Numbered from the stretch's first letter, positions 43,607 through 52,234 are shown. The stretch is DNA of 64,000 nt from Microvirga sp. TS319 (GCF_041276405.1 NZ_JBGGGT010000002.1:1835001-1899000), one strand, 5' to 3'. Made by a program: numbers and translations. The notes: generated from the sequence alone by a model not told the origin.

Positions 43607-44412
43607 TGGTGGATCTGTCGCACGCAGCCGAGGCCGCCGGTTACCGGCTCATCTCGATCGAGGCGACGGACTCGACCAATGACGATGCGCTCCAGGCGGC
43701 GCGCTCCGGCGATCCGGGGCCGCTCTGGATCGTTTCGGCGGAGCAGCGCGCGGGCAGGGGGCGGCACGGCCGCCAATGGTCATCCCCCCAGGGCAATCTC
43801 TACGCCAGCCTCCTGCTGATCGATCCTTGCGAGCCGCAGCACGCCCCACAGCTCGGCTTCGTCGCGGGCCTTGCCCTGCACGAGGCCGTCGAGGCGGTCA
43901 CGGGGGTCGGCGCTCCGCGCCTCTCCCTCAAGTGGCCGAACGATCTTCTGCTCGACGGGGCCAAGGTGTCGGGCCTTCTCCTCGAGGGGCACAGGCTTGC
44001 GGGCAATGGCCCGCTTGCGATCGTTATCGGCTTCGGCGTGAACGTGGCTTTCGCCCCGACCGGCACGCCGTACCCGGCCCTGGCCCTGCAGACCGCGAGG
44101 CTTGGCCTGACGCGTGCCGACATGTTCCGGGCACTCTCCGCTTCCTTCGCGCAAACCTTCGCCGCATGGCGCAATGCAGCGCGCCTGAACGCCGCCGATC
44201 CCTTCGGGCCGATCCGTCGGCTGTGGCTGGAGCGGGCGGCCGGGATCGGGCGGGAGGTGACGCTTCGCCTTCCCGCCGGAGAGAAGCGCGGTGTCTTCGA
44301 AGGGCTCGACCGGTTCGGACGCCTGCAGCTGAAAACCGTCTCAGGCGCAGAGCTCATCGATGCCGGCGATCTTTATTTTCCTCATTTGCTGCACGATATA
44401 GCCAGACCTTAG
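43606..44412 (+). CDS. birA: Biotin--[acetyl-CoA-carboxylase] ligase (no DNA-binding domain)
   Basis: Attaches biotin to carboxylase carrier proteins. Motifs: IEATDSTNDDALQAARSG, the ATP/biotinyl-AMP loop GRGRHGRQWSSPQGNLYAS and LKWPNDLLLDGAKVSGLLLE. 268 residues; the N-terminal winged helix of E. coli BirA is absent, so it is a ligase only. Its ATG overlaps the nuoN stop (TGATG): the ligase is the 15th gene of the nuo transcript, an arrangement common in alphaproteobacteria. Confidence 0.94.
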   Translation: MVDLSHAAEAAGYRLISIEATDSTNDDALQAARSGDPGPLWIVSAEQRAGRGRHGRQWSSPQGNLYASLLLIDPCEPQHAPQLGFVAGLALHEAVEAVTGVGAPRLSLKWPNDLLLDGAKVSGLLLEGHRLAGNGPLAIVIGFGVNVAFAPTGTPYPALALQTARLGLTRADMFRALSASFAQTFAAWRNAARLNAADPFGPIRRLWLERAAGIGREVTLRLPAGEKRGVFEGLDRFGRLQLKTVSGAELIDAGDLYFPHLLHDIARP

Positions 44413-44440
44413 CGCTGGCATGACAAGGTCTTGATCAAGA

Positions 44441-46114
44441 ATGGCATCCTCCCAGGACGAATTGGTTTTTCTGCCTCTCGGCGGACTCGGCGAAATCGGC
44501 ATGAATGCCGCCCTTTACGGCTTCGGCTCCGAGGCGAACCGGCAATGGATCCTCGTCGATTGCGGCATGGGATTCGGCGGCGAGGAACAGCTGCCGGGGA
44601 TCGACCTCGTCTATCCGGACCTGCGCTTCATCGAAGAGGAGCGGCACAACCTTCTCGGGATCTTCATCACCCATGCGCATGAAGACCATATCGGTGCCCT
44701 CGTGGAGATGTGGCCGCGCCTGCGCGCGCCCGTCTATGCCACGAAATTCGCCATCGGGCTTCTCGAGACCCGCCGGCTGTCCGAGGCCGATGCGCCGAAG
44801 GTCGACCTCAATGAGATCGCTCCCGGGCAGCGCCTGAATCTCGGTCCCTTCGACATCGAGTACGTGCCGGTGGCGCATTCGATTCCCGAATCCAATGCTC
44901 TCGCGATCCGTACTCCTCAGGGGTTGGTGGTCCATACGGGCGACTGGAAGCTCGATCCGACTCCCTATCTCGGGAGCCTCACGTCCGAGGAAGCCTTCCG
45001 CAAGCTGGGCGAGGAGGGCGTTCTCGCCCTCGTGTGCGATTCCACCAATGTGGTGCGGGAGGGCGAGAGCCCGAGCGAGGCGGATGTGGCGAGAAATCTC
45101 GCCACGCTCATCAAGGATGCGCCGCATCGTGTCGCCGTCACCACCTTCGCGTCGAACGTCGCCCGAATCCGCTCGGTAGCGGAAGCGGCAAGGGAGTGCG
45201 ATCGCGAGGTCGTCGTGGTCGGCCGGGCCATGGACCGCGTGGTGGAGGTCGCGAAGGAGTGCGGCTATCTCGACAACCTGCCTGAATTCCGCTCCGCCGA
45301 GAATTTCGGCTACATGCCGCGGGACAAGGTCGTCGCCATCCTCACGGGTTCGCAGGGCGAACCCCGTGCGGCTCTTGCCCGCATCGCATCCGGCGAGCAT
45401 CCCGACATTTCGCTCACGGCCGGGGACAGGGTGATCTTCTCGTCCCGCGCCATTCCCGGCAACGAGAAGGGTATCGGCTCCATCATCAACAGCCTCATTG
45501 AGCAGGGCGTCGAGGTCGTGACGGACCGCACGGAGCTGGTGCACGTCTCCGGCCATCCCCGCAGGGGCGAGCTGGCGAAGATGTACGAGTGGACGAAGCC
45601 GCGCATCGCGGTTCCGGCCCATGGCGAGCCGCTTCATCTTGCCGAACATGCCAAATTCGCGCGCCAGCAGGGCGTGCCGGAGGTAGTGCGGGCGAAGAAC
45701 GGCACTCTCGTGCGCCTCGCGCCCGGCAAGGCCGAGATCATCGATACCGTACCCGCCGGACGCGTCTACAAGGATGGCAACATTGTCATCCCGGCAGGCG
45801 AGCGGGCGATCCCGGAGCGCCGGAAGCTCGCGTTCGCGGGCATCGTGACGGTCGCCATCGCGCTCGACGACCGCGGCGAAATCGCCGGCGATCCGGTGGT
45901 GGACGTGATGGGGCTGCCCGAGAAGAACCGGCAGGGCCGCGATCTGACCGACATCGTCGCCGATGCGGTGGCGGATCTCCTCGATAGCCTGTCCAAGGCC
46001 AAGCGCCGCGATCCCGAAGCCGTCGAGAACGCCGTCCATCGGGCCGTGCGCGCCGCGGTCAATCAGGAATGGGGCAAGAAGCCCGCCTGCCATGTGCTCG
46101 TCATCGAAGTATAA
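44441..46114 (+). CDS. rnj: Ribonuclease J
   Basis: Metallo-beta-lactamase/beta-CASP nuclease with endo- and 5'-exonuclease activity in mRNA decay and rRNA maturation. The metal-binding motif is FITHAHEDHIGALVEMWPRL; further ligands lie in VPVAHSIPESN and VVHTGDWKLD, and the beta-CASP part includes GSQGEPRAALARIASGEH and HVSGHPRRGEL. 557 residues. 28 nt after birA. Confidence 0.95.
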   Translation: MASSQDELVFLPLGGLGEIGMNAALYGFGSEANRQWILVDCGMGFGGEEQLPGIDLVYPDLRFIEEERHNLLGIFITHAHEDHIGALVEMWPRLRAPVYATKFAIGLLETRRLSEADAPKVDLNEIAPGQRLNLGPFDIEYVPVAHSIPESNALAIRTPQGLVVHTGDWKLDPTPYLGSLTSEEAFRKLGEEGVLALVCDSTNVVREGESPSEADVARNLATLIKDAPHRVAVTTFASNVARIRSVAEAARECDREVVVVGRAMDRVVEVAKECGYLDNLPEFRSAENFGYMPRDKVVAILTGSQGEPRAALARIASGEHPDISLTAGDRVIFSSRAIPGNEKGIGSIINSLIEQGVEVVTDRTELVHVSGHPRRGELAKMYEWTKPRIAVPAHGEPLHLAEHAKFARQQGVPEVVRAKNGTLVRLAPGKAEIIDTVPAGRVYKDGNIVIPAGERAIPERRKLAFAGIVTVAIALDDRGEIAGDPVVDVMGLPEKNRQGRDLTDIVADAVADLLDSLSKAKRRDPEAVENAVHRAVRAAVNQEWGKKPACHVLVIEV

Positions 46115-46146
46115 GAGGGCACGTTCTTATCCTTGAGGGAGACATC

Positions 46147-46551
46147 ATGCTGGGCCGGTTGAACCACGTCGCCATTGCCGTCCGCGATATCGCGGCGGCA
46201 TCGCGGCTCTACCGCGACACGCTGGGGGCGCAGGTGTCGGAGCCCGACGCCCTGGAGGAGCATGGCGTCACGGTTGTCTTCGTGTCTCTGCCGAACACCA
46301 AGATCGAGCTTCTGGAGCCCCTTGGTGGTGACTCCCCCATTGGCCGATTCCTGGAGAGAAATCCGGATGGCGGTATCCACCACATCTGCTACGAGGTGGA
46401 GGATATCCTAGCCGCGAGGGACCAGCTTGTGAATTCCGGGGCCAGGGTGCTGGGTTCAGGCGAGCCGAAGATCGGAGCTCACGGAAAGCCGGTGCTTTTC
46501 CTGCATCCCAAGGATTTCAACGGAACCCTCATCGAACTCGAACAAGCCTGA
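46147..46551 (+). CDS. mce: Methylmalonyl-CoA epimerase
   Basis: Interconverts the two methylmalonyl-CoA stereoisomers in propionate/branched-chain catabolism. Two VOC-fold modules with metal ligands in LNHVAIAV, GGIHHICYEV and TLIELEQ; FVSLPNTKIELLEPLG is typical. 134 residues. The upstream hydroxyisobutyryl-CoA hydrolase (9.7 kb) belongs to the same wider pathway, but is not linked. Start ATG 46147 after GAGGGAGAC. Confidence 0.94.
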   Translation: MLGRLNHVAIAVRDIAAASRLYRDTLGAQVSEPDALEEHGVTVVFVSLPNTKIELLEPLGGDSPIGRFLERNPDGGIHHICYEVEDILAARDQLVNSGARVLGSGEPKIGAHGKPVLFLHPKDFNGTLIELEQA

Positions 46552-46561
46552 GGACAAGCTG

Positions 46562-46897
46562 TTGACAAGATTGATCAAGGCCCTTGCCTCCACCCTCTGG
46601 TCCACCCTGGCCGTCGTGCTCGTCGTCACGGGCGTCGCCGTTGCCATCGTGGTCGCCGGTTTCGATCTGCGCCTGAGCGGGGGCATCGCGCTCTACTTCG
46701 TGATCTGGTGGATCCTGCTCTTCGCGATCCTCCCCTTCGGCGTGCGCAGCCAGGCCGAGAGCGGGGATATCGTGGCCGGTACGGAGCCGGGTGCCCCGAC
46801 CGCCCATGGGCTCCAGGAGAAGGCAATCTGGACGAGCCTGGTGTCGGCCGTCGTCCTGATCTTTGCAGCGGCGGTCTTTCCGCTCGCGGGGCTCTGA
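46562..46897 (+). CDS. DUF1467 family two-span membrane protein
   Basis: A 111-residue protein with two hydrophobic spans. The family core is clear: YFVIWWILLFAILPFGVRSQ, then a short loop with AGTEPGAPTAHGLQEK and a second span. It begins with TTG (46562), with GAGG 8 nt upstream. Located between mce and proS, its usual place in alphaproteobacteria. Function unknown. Confidence 0.88.
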   Translation: MTRLIKALASTLWSTLAVVLVVTGVAVAIVVAGFDLRLSGGIALYFVIWWILLFAILPFGVRSQAESGDIVAGTEPGAPTAHGLQEKAIWTSLVSAVVLIFAAAVFPLAGL

Positions 46898-47174
46898 GGG
46901 TTTCCTTCGAAGTTCGTCCTACGGATTCGTTGCCATGGCCGCAGGAGGCCATGGCCGTTTCCCATCGTGGCTGCAGCCCCACGGTCCGGCATCCTGTGCA
47001 GGCGAGTACCCATATCCGTGATCGGGTGGGGAGAGGCACCCCGCGCCTTGCAGCCTCTTCCGGCCTCGTTGGCGGAGATGGATCCCGGGTTCTCGCTCCG
47101 CTCGCCCCGCGAGCATCGGCCCCGGGGCCGGCATGAGACAGGGCACGGCCGGGAGAACGTGCGAGAACGGGGCG

Positions 47175-47206
47175 ATAAAAGAAAAAAGCAAGGCTTTCGC
47201 CTTGCT
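47175..47206 (-). terminator. Minus-strand rho-independent terminator without an annotated gene
   Basis: On the minus strand AGCAAGGC, tetraloop GAAA and GCCTTGCT run into TTTTTTCTTTTATC. Such a GAAA-capped stem with a long T tract is a strong intrinsic terminator. Nothing annotated on the minus strand ends here, so a small RNA or small gene from 47210-47540 is implied. Confidence 0.7.
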
Positions 47207-47310
47207 CAACTGCCTTTTGGCGTTGTTCTGACCCCTGGCTTTTTAGCACCAGCGCCTGAACCGGCGCTTGGGGATCGCGTTCCTCCCGAAACTCGGACCG
47301 CAGCCTCTGC

Positions 47311-47394
47311 CTATTTGAAGGTCTGAGACGTTGCGATTGTTTTATAGTTGGCTTCCCTAACGGTGTCACTATTTTTGGGCATGCCCTGATGCAT
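47311..47394 (-). CDS. Possible 27-residue small ORF ending before the orphan terminator
   Basis: Starts MHQGMPKNSDTVREANYKTI; hydrophilic, basic, no membrane span. A TACAAT -10-like hexamer lies about 15 nt upstream on the minus strand, giving an almost leaderless message; no Shine-Dalgarno is seen. The stop is ~105 nt before the GAAA-tetraloop terminator. Base composition is unlike its surroundings. Could equally be part of a non-coding RNA. Confidence 0.25.
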   Translation of the reverse strand: MHQGMPKNSDTVREANYKTIATSQTFK

Positions 47395-47549
47395 TTTACG
47401 GCACTTATTGTATTGATCTTTGGTCTAATCCATTGCGTCGCAGGCCACTGGGATGGATGGCACCTTGTCTTTTCGCCGTAGCCTGTGTTGTGTGCTGAAA
47501 CCGAGTCGTGACTCACCGTTCCATTCTTGATCGAGACTGAAGGCGTCCT

Positions 47550-48878
47550 ATGCGTTTGAGCCGCTATTTCCTCCCCATTCTCCGCGAGACGCCGAAAGAG
47601 GCGGAGATCGTCTCCCACCGCCTGATGCTGCGCGCCGGCATGATCCGCCAGGAGGCCGCGGGCATCTATGCCTGGCTGCCGCTCGGCCTGAAAGTGCTCA
47701 ACAAGATCAATGCCATCGTCCGCGAGGAGCAGAACCGCTCCGGCGCCATCGAGCTGCTGATGCCGACCATCCAGTCGGCCGATCTCTGGCGGGAATCGGG
47801 CCGCTACGATGCCTATGGCAAGGAGATGCTGCGCATCCAGGACCGGCACGAGCGCGACATGCTCTTCGGACCCACCAACGAGGAGATGATCACGGAGATT
47901 TTCCGGGGCTATGTGCGCTCCTACAAGGACCTGCCCCTGAACCTCTACCATATCCAGTGGAAGTTCCGTGACGAGGTGCGCCCGCGCTTCGGCGTGATGC
48001 GGTCCCGCGAGTTCCTGATGAAGGACGCCTATTCCTTCGACCTGGACCAGCAGGGCGCGGTCCATTCCTACAACAAGATGTTCGTGGCCTATCTTCGCAC
48101 CTTCGCCCGCATGGGCCTCAAGGCGATCCCGATGCGCGCCGACACCGGTCCCATCGGCGGCAACCTGAGCCACGAGTTCATCATTCTCGCCGCCACCGGC
48201 GAGAGCGAGGTGTTCTGCCACGCCGATTACCTGGATTACGAGACCCCGTCGGCGGACACGAATTTCGACGACGTCGCCGGTCTGCAGAGCACCGTCGACA
48301 AGTGGACGTCGCTCTATGCGGCGACGTCGGAAATGCACGACGCCACGGCCTTCGACGCCGTTCCGGCCGACAGGAAGATGTCGGCCCGCGGTATCGAGGT
48401 CGGCCATATCTTCTATTTCGGAACCAAGTATTCCGAGCCGATGGGCGCGAAGGTCATGGGACCCGACGGGCAGGAGAAGCCGGTCCATATGGGCTCCTAT
48501 GGCATCGGCCCGAGCCGTCTGATCGCCGCCATCATCGAGGCGAGCCACGACGAAAACGGCATCATCTGGCCCGAGGCCGTGGCTCCGTTCGACGTGGCGA
48601 TCCTCAACCTGAAAGTAGGGGATTCCGGCACCGACGCGGCGAGCGAGCGCCTTTACCGCGAGCTTTCCGCAGCCGGCCGCGACGTGCTCTATGACGATCG
48701 CGACGAGCGTCCCGGCGGCAAATTCGCCACCGCCGATCTCATCGGCGTTCCGTGGCAGGTGCTGATCGGGCCGAAGAGCCTCGCCGAAGGCAAGGTGGAG
48801 CTGAAGAATCGTGCGACCGGCGAGCGTGCGCTTTTGTCGGTCGACGAGGTGGTCACCCGGCTGACGGCGCATAAATAA
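47550..48878 (+). CDS. proS: Prolyl-tRNA synthetase (short alphaproteobacterial form)
   Basis: Charges tRNA-Pro. Class II motifs: motif 1-like [20 protein letters not shown], motif 2 in [20 protein letters not shown] and motif 3 in [16 protein letters not shown], then an anticodon-binding domain from ~345. 442 residues: the full editing insertion of E. coli ProRS is replaced by a short segment, as in other alphaproteobacteria, which usually rely on a separate ProXp-type editing protein. Confidence 0.95.
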   Translation: MRLSRYFLPILRETPKEAEIVSHRLMLRAGMIRQEAAGIYAWLPLGLKVLNKINAIVREEQNRSGAIELLMPTIQSADLWRESGRYDAYGKEMLRIQDRHERDMLFGPTNEEMITEIFRGYVRSYKDLPLNLYHIQWKFRDEVRPRFGVMRSREFLMKDAYSFDLDQQGAVHSYNKMFVAYLRTFARMGLKAIPMRADTGPIGGNLSHEFIILAATGESEVFCHADYLDYETPSADTNFDDVAGLQSTVDKWTSLYAATSEMHDATAFDAVPADRKMSARGIEVGHIFYFGTKYSEPMGAKVMGPDGQEKPVHMGSYGIGPSRLIAAIIEASHDENGIIWPEAVAPFDVAILNLKVGDSGTDAASERLYRELSAAGRDVLYDDRDERPGGKFATADLIGVPWQVLIGPKSLAEGKVELKNRATGERALLSVDEVVTRLTAHK

Positions 48879-48884
48879 GCCCAC

Positions 48885-50159
48885 ATGGCCAAGGAAGCAC
48901 CGACCGGAACCAAGCCTTTCTCGCTCTTCGAGTGGATGCTCGCCGGGCGCTACCTGCGCACGCGACGGCGGGAAGGGTTCGTTTCGGTCATCGCCGGCTT
49001 CTCGTTCCTAGGGATCATGCTGGGCGTCGCGACGCTCATCGTGGTGCTCTCGGTCATGAACGGTTTTCGCAAGGAGCTGCTCGACAAGATCGTGGGCATC
49101 AACGGCCATATCTTCGTGGCGCCCATCGAGAGACCGCTCACCGATTACCCGGAGGTCGCCGCCCGCATCGCCGCCGTGCCGGGTGTGAAGCGGGCGATCC
49201 CGCTGGTCGAGGGCCAGGCCTTTGGCTCCTCGCAATACAACGGCAGCGGCGTCCTGGTGCGCGGCATTCGCGGCAACGATCTGCGCCAGATCGAGCACAT
49301 CGCGGACAATATCCGCCAGGGGTCGCTGGACAAGTTTGACGAGGGCGAGGGCGTCGTCATCGGTCGCCGCCTGGCCGAAGCCCTGTCGATTCAGGCCGGA
49401 GATACGCTCACCCTGATCACGCCGCGGGGCGCCGCGACGCCATTCGGCACGGCGCCGCGGGTGAAGGGATATCCGGTCAAGGCCGTGTTCGAGATTGGCA
49501 TGTCGGAGTTCGATTCCACCTTCGTCTTCATGCCGCTCACCGAGGCGCAGAACTATTTCAACCGCCAGGGCGACGTGCAGCTGATCGAAGTCTATCTCAA
49601 CGACGCCGACAAGGTGGATCAGGCTCGCGTCGCCATCGAGGAGGCGGCGGGCAGGCCGATTCTGATGACCGATTGGCGGCAGCGCAACCGCACCTTCTTC
49701 GGGGCCCTGGAGGTGGAGCGGAACGTGATGTTCCTCATCCTCACGCTCATCGTTCTGGTGGCTGCGCTCAACATCATCTCCGGTCTCATCATGCTCGTGA
49801 AGGACAAGTCCAGCGACATCGCGATCCTGCGCACCATGGGGGCGACGCGCGGAGCGGTGATGCGCATCTTCCTGATCACGGGCGCGTCCATCGGTATCGT
49901 CGGCACCCTCGCGGGGTTCGGGCTCGGGCTGCTCCTCGCGCTCAATGTCGAGCACATCCGCGATTTCATCTCCCGGCTGACGAACACCAACCTGTTTCCG
50001 GCGGAGCTCTATTTCCTCAGCCGATTGCCGGCTGACGTGAATCCTACCGAGGTCGCGACCATTCTCATCATGGCGATGGTCCTGTCGCTGCTGGCGACCC
50101 TCTATCCCTCCTGGCGGGCTGCGAAGCTCGATCCCGTCGAAGCGTTGCGTTACGGTTAG
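48885..50159 (+). CDS. lolC: Lipoprotein-releasing ABC transporter permease (LolC/LolE family)
   Basis: Membrane part of LolCDE, which extracts outer-membrane lipoproteins from the inner membrane. Four spans: one N-terminal ([20 protein letters not shown]) and three C-terminal, with a ~220-residue periplasmic domain between. The MacB/LolC-type end [19 protein letters not shown] is present. 424 residues. A single LolC/E-like gene here suggests a homodimeric LolFD-type transporter, as seen in many bacteria other than gammaproteobacteria (inference). lolD starts 2 nt later. Confidence 0.93.
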   Translation: MAKEAPTGTKPFSLFEWMLAGRYLRTRRREGFVSVIAGFSFLGIMLGVATLIVVLSVMNGFRKELLDKIVGINGHIFVAPIERPLTDYPEVAARIAAVPGVKRAIPLVEGQAFGSSQYNGSGVLVRGIRGNDLRQIEHIADNIRQGSLDKFDEGEGVVIGRRLAEALSIQAGDTLTLITPRGAATPFGTAPRVKGYPVKAVFEIGMSEFDSTFVFMPLTEAQNYFNRQGDVQLIEVYLNDADKVDQARVAIEEAAGRPILMTDWRQRNRTFFGALEVERNVMFLILTLIVLVAALNIISGLIMLVKDKSSDIAILRTMGATRGAVMRIFLITGASIGIVGTLAGFGLGLLLALNVEHIRDFISRLTNTNLFPAELYFLSRLPADVNPTEVATILIMAMVLSLLATLYPSWRAAKLDPVEALRYG

Positions 50160-50161
50160 AT

Positions 50162-50857
50162 ATGGCGTCCGGACAAACCCAGCCAGCTCTCCACCTTTCA
50201 CATGTCGAGCGCCGCTATCCGCAAGGGGACACGTTCCTCGAGGTGCTGCGCGGCACCGAACTCGCGATCTGGCCGGGCGAAATCGTGGCCCTCATCGCGC
50301 CTTCCGGGACGGGAAAATCGACGCTGCTCCACGTCGCGGGCCTTCTCGAAAAGCCCGACGGGGGCGAGGTCTTCGTCGGCGGCAAGCCGACATCGCATAT
50401 GAGCGACAAGGAGCGCACCCGCGTGCGCCGGGAGGAGCTGGGCTTCGTCTACCAGTTCCACCACCTGCTGCCGGAATTGTCGGCGATCGAGAACGTGGTC
50501 ATCCCGCAGCTCATCCGTGGCCTGCCGAAGGCTGAAGCCGAGGATCGCGCGACCCAGCTCCTGACCTTCCTGGGGCTAGGCAAGCGCCTCAAGCACCGCC
50601 CCGGCGAACTCTCCGGCGGCGAGCAGCAGCGGGTCGCCATCGCCCGCGCGGTCGCCAATGCACCGCGCCTGCTGCTGGCGGACGAGCCGACCGGCAATCT
50701 CGACCCGCACACCGCGGACCGCGTCTTCCAGACGCTGGTCGCCATCGTGCGCGCCTCGCGCCTCGCGGCGCTGATCGCTACGCACAACTTGGAGCTCGCG
50801 GCCCGCATGGACCGCCGCGTGACGATCCGTGACGGGCTGATCGTGCAATTGCCGTAG
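50162..50857 (+). CDS. lolD: Lipoprotein-releasing ABC transporter ATPase LolD
   Basis: ATPase partner of the LolC permease. Walker [13 protein letters not shown], signature [14 protein letters not shown], Walker [14 protein letters not shown]-loop LIATHNLEL. The [20 protein letters not shown] segment is typical of LolD/MacB. 231 residues. After it comes a long non-coding stretch. Confidence 0.95.
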   Translation: MASGQTQPALHLSHVERRYPQGDTFLEVLRGTELAIWPGEIVALIAPSGTGKSTLLHVAGLLEKPDGGEVFVGGKPTSHMSDKERTRVRREELGFVYQFHHLLPELSAIENVVIPQLIRGLPKAEAEDRATQLLTFLGLGKRLKHRPGELSGGEQQRVAIARAVANAPRLLLADEPTGNLDPHTADRVFQTLVAIVRASRLAALIATHNLELAARMDRRVTIRDGLIVQLP

Positions 50858-51911
50858 AAGACGGCTCGGGCGCATCCGTGGAGACCTGCAGGGCGGGGAA
50901 ATACGGCCCTTCTGTCAGCCTACCGGCGCAAGGATGACCGGAGAAGGGCTATCGTGTTGTCTCGTCGCCGGTGCAGGACGGAAGCCGGCTTTCGGACGTG
51001 AGAACCCCGACTTTAGCGGCCGGTATCGGCCGTGGACGATCCCCGCTCATAGTCGGGGAGTTGCGGCGATGGGATGATCTTATACCGCATAGGCCGACTG
51101 GCTCGACACGTTTCATCGGTCGTCCGAGTTCATCGAGGCCCTCCGGCTTCTGCTCGCTCCGCTGATGCCTCCCGCATGACCTAGAGCATCGTGCGAAGAA
51201 GTGGGAACCGGTTCTTCGCGAAAAACGATGCTTCGCCAAAGAGAAAGAGCAAGCATTCTGATCCCGTCAGAATGCAATTTGCTCTAGAGCATCGGACGTG
51301 AAAAGTGGAATCCACATTTGGGATCCAATCCGATGCTCCACTCCTTAGATGAGCGCATCGTTTGAGCGGACCCGAAGGGCCGCGCCAGCGAATACCGGAT
51401 CCACTTTTCGCTAGAGCATCGAACGTGAAAAGTGGGAACCGGTTTTGCGTGGAAAGATGCTCAAGACCATAGACTTACAGCGTCGGACATGAGTTCGATT
51501 TCACGCCCGACGCTGTAGCGCGGCCCGCTGGGTCCGCACGATGCGCTAGCTCGTGATGCGCGGCATCCGCGACCTGGTCCGCCCTGTGCGTTCGACGAGG
51601 GCCTTCTGGTCCTTCGGGCTCCCGGGACGCGCAGGGCCGGTGGATGATCGACCGTCACGACCCCAAGCCGCAGATCGTCGATCGAGACAATTCGTCGGAG
51701 CCGATCGAACGCTGCGGGATGGTCCAGGGGCTGTTCGGACAGCCCGGGGAGTGAGCGATCCTCACTCTGTCAACACGGGTCCCGTGAGGGCCGTCGCAAG
51801 TGGCAACTCCTGATCGTGTCCGCCGATCCGGCCCCGTCGCCCCGCGAAGGCCCTTCTTCCGCCGCTTTAAAGCTCCGTTGACTCTAATCGCAGCGCCGTG
51901 TCCTCGCTGAC
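50858..51911. other. Long intergenic region between lolD and the SOS-box gene
   Basis: About 1.05 kb with no convincing gene. 50858-51183: G+C-rich sequence with no recognisable feature. 51184-51548: dense repeat cluster (listed separately). 51549-51911: an open frame reading in through WMIDRHDPKPQIVDRDNSSE and stopping at ~51754 is protein-like for ~36 codons from the ATG at 51644, without a Shine-Dalgarno; it may be a gene remnant. A TTGACT at 51878 has no matching -10. Confidence 0.5.
51184..51548. repeat. Dense cluster of about seven palindromic repeats of three families
   Basis: 51184-51232 (GAGCATCGTGCG ... ACGATGC), 51246-51285 (AGAGCAA ... GCATTCTGA / TCAGAATGC ... TTTGCTCT, a third type), 51287-51338 (GAGCATCGGACG ... 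TCCGATGCTC), 51353-51413 (GCGCATCG, with GGACCCGAAGGGCC), 51414-51462 (GAGCATCGAACG ... GATGCTC), 51478-51515 (CAGCGTCGGAC ... CCGACGCTG, a covaried variant) and 51518-51548 (right half ending CCGCACGATGCGC). Paired base changes in both arms of several copies keep the stems. Confidence 0.85.
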
Positions 51912-51955
51912 TTTACAGGGAACATTCAACGAACATAAATGAACACATAGAGAAC
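51912..51955 (+). promoter_or_regulatory. Tandem GAAC-N7-GAAC (LexA/SOS-type) boxes over a candidate promoter
   Basis: Box 1 is GAACATTCAACGAAC (51920-51934), box 2 is GAACACATAGAGAAC (51941-51955). Both match exactly the direct repeat GAAC-N7-GAAC (GTTC-N7-GTTC on the other strand) established as the LexA site in alphaproteobacteria. Their starts are 21 bp apart, two helical turns. A promoter TTTACA (51912-51917)-N17-ATAAAT (51935-51940) would place box 1 in the spacer and box 2 over the transcription start, the classic layout for repression. Confidence 0.75.
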
Positions 51956-51967
51956 AGGAGATCGGAC

Positions 51968-52069
51968 ATGCTTCGCATCATCATCGAAACCGCCGCTGAA
52001 ATCACCTCTCTCATCGTGTTCGGATCCGCCGTGGCAATCTGGGCCCTGGTCCTGGCACCGATCGCCTGA
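51968..52069 (+). CDS. 33-residue single-span membrane peptide, probably SOS-induced (SidA-like candidate)
   Basis: A 34-codon ORF with a textbook ribosome binding site (AGGAG, 7 nt before the ATG). The peptide begins MLRIIIETAAEITS and continues LIVFGSAVAIWALVLAPIA: a short charged N-terminus then a ~20-residue hydrophobic span to the end. Two LexA-type boxes overlap its promoter, the second ending 12 nt before the ATG. Caulobacter crescentus SidA, an SOS-induced cell division inhibitor, is a 29-residue single-span inner-membrane peptide under LexA control; size, topology and regulation agree, and that is the basis of the suggestion. I cannot align the two sequences here. It lies 165 bp upstream of dnaE, on the same strand. 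Alternative: a type I toxin-like peptide or other small stress protein. Confidence 0.7.
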   Translation: MLRIIIETAAEITSLIVFGSAVAIWALVLAPIA

Positions 52070-52173
52070 TACCCGGAATTAACACTCATACACAGGGTTT
52101 AACAGGAGCGCCTCCCGTTGAGCGTTCGCGAGAAACACTAGTGGATCTTCCACTGTCAAGCCTCGCGGACGCT

Positions 52174-52208
52174 ACGAGAATCGGGCAGTGTGAAGTCCAT
52201 ATTCTCGT
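52174..52208. promoter_or_regulatory. Inverted repeat in the dnaE leader
   Basis: ACGAGAAT (52174-52181) and ATTCTCGT (52201-52208), 19 nt apart, ending 26 nt before the dnaE GTG. Followed by AATAAAATT rather than a T tract, so not a terminator on the plus strand. It may be an operator or a leader stem. Confidence 0.35.
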
Positions 52209-52234
52209 AATAAAATTCCGGTTAGGCGTTCAAA

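Larger units (their letters stand above)
46898..47549. other. 652-bp intergenic region before proS, partly A+T-rich
   Basis: The first part (46898-47160) is G+C-rich with no convincing gene. A minus-strand hairpin terminator lies at about 47175-47206; a further stem (AGCGCC/GGCGCT) is near 47250. From about 47320 to 47470 the G+C drops (about 42% over 47341-47440 by hand count, against the mid-60s around it), and a short minus-strand ORF is there. The proS promoter must be in the right end but no strong -35/-10 pair was seen. Confidence 0.6.

Noticed and set aside
46967..47326. 119-residue plus-strand ORF before proS
   Set aside because: Arg/Pro-rich composition, no ribosome binding site, and it runs through the orphan terminator stem.
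46626..48884. 752-residue minus-strand frame spanning DUF1467, the intergenic region and proS
   Set aside because: It crosses two real genes in antisense and a strong terminator; no recognisable domain. Only the short A+T-rich minus-strand segment near 47.3 kb was kept as a low-confidence candidate.
51184..51548. CRISPR array
   Set aside because: Repeats are palindromic, of several families, in both orientations and not separated by uniform unique spacers; no cas genes.
51553..51813. 86-residue ORF after the repeat cluster
   Set aside because: Arg/Ser-rich with no family pattern; another frame over the same DNA looks more protein-like but is short and lacks a start signal.
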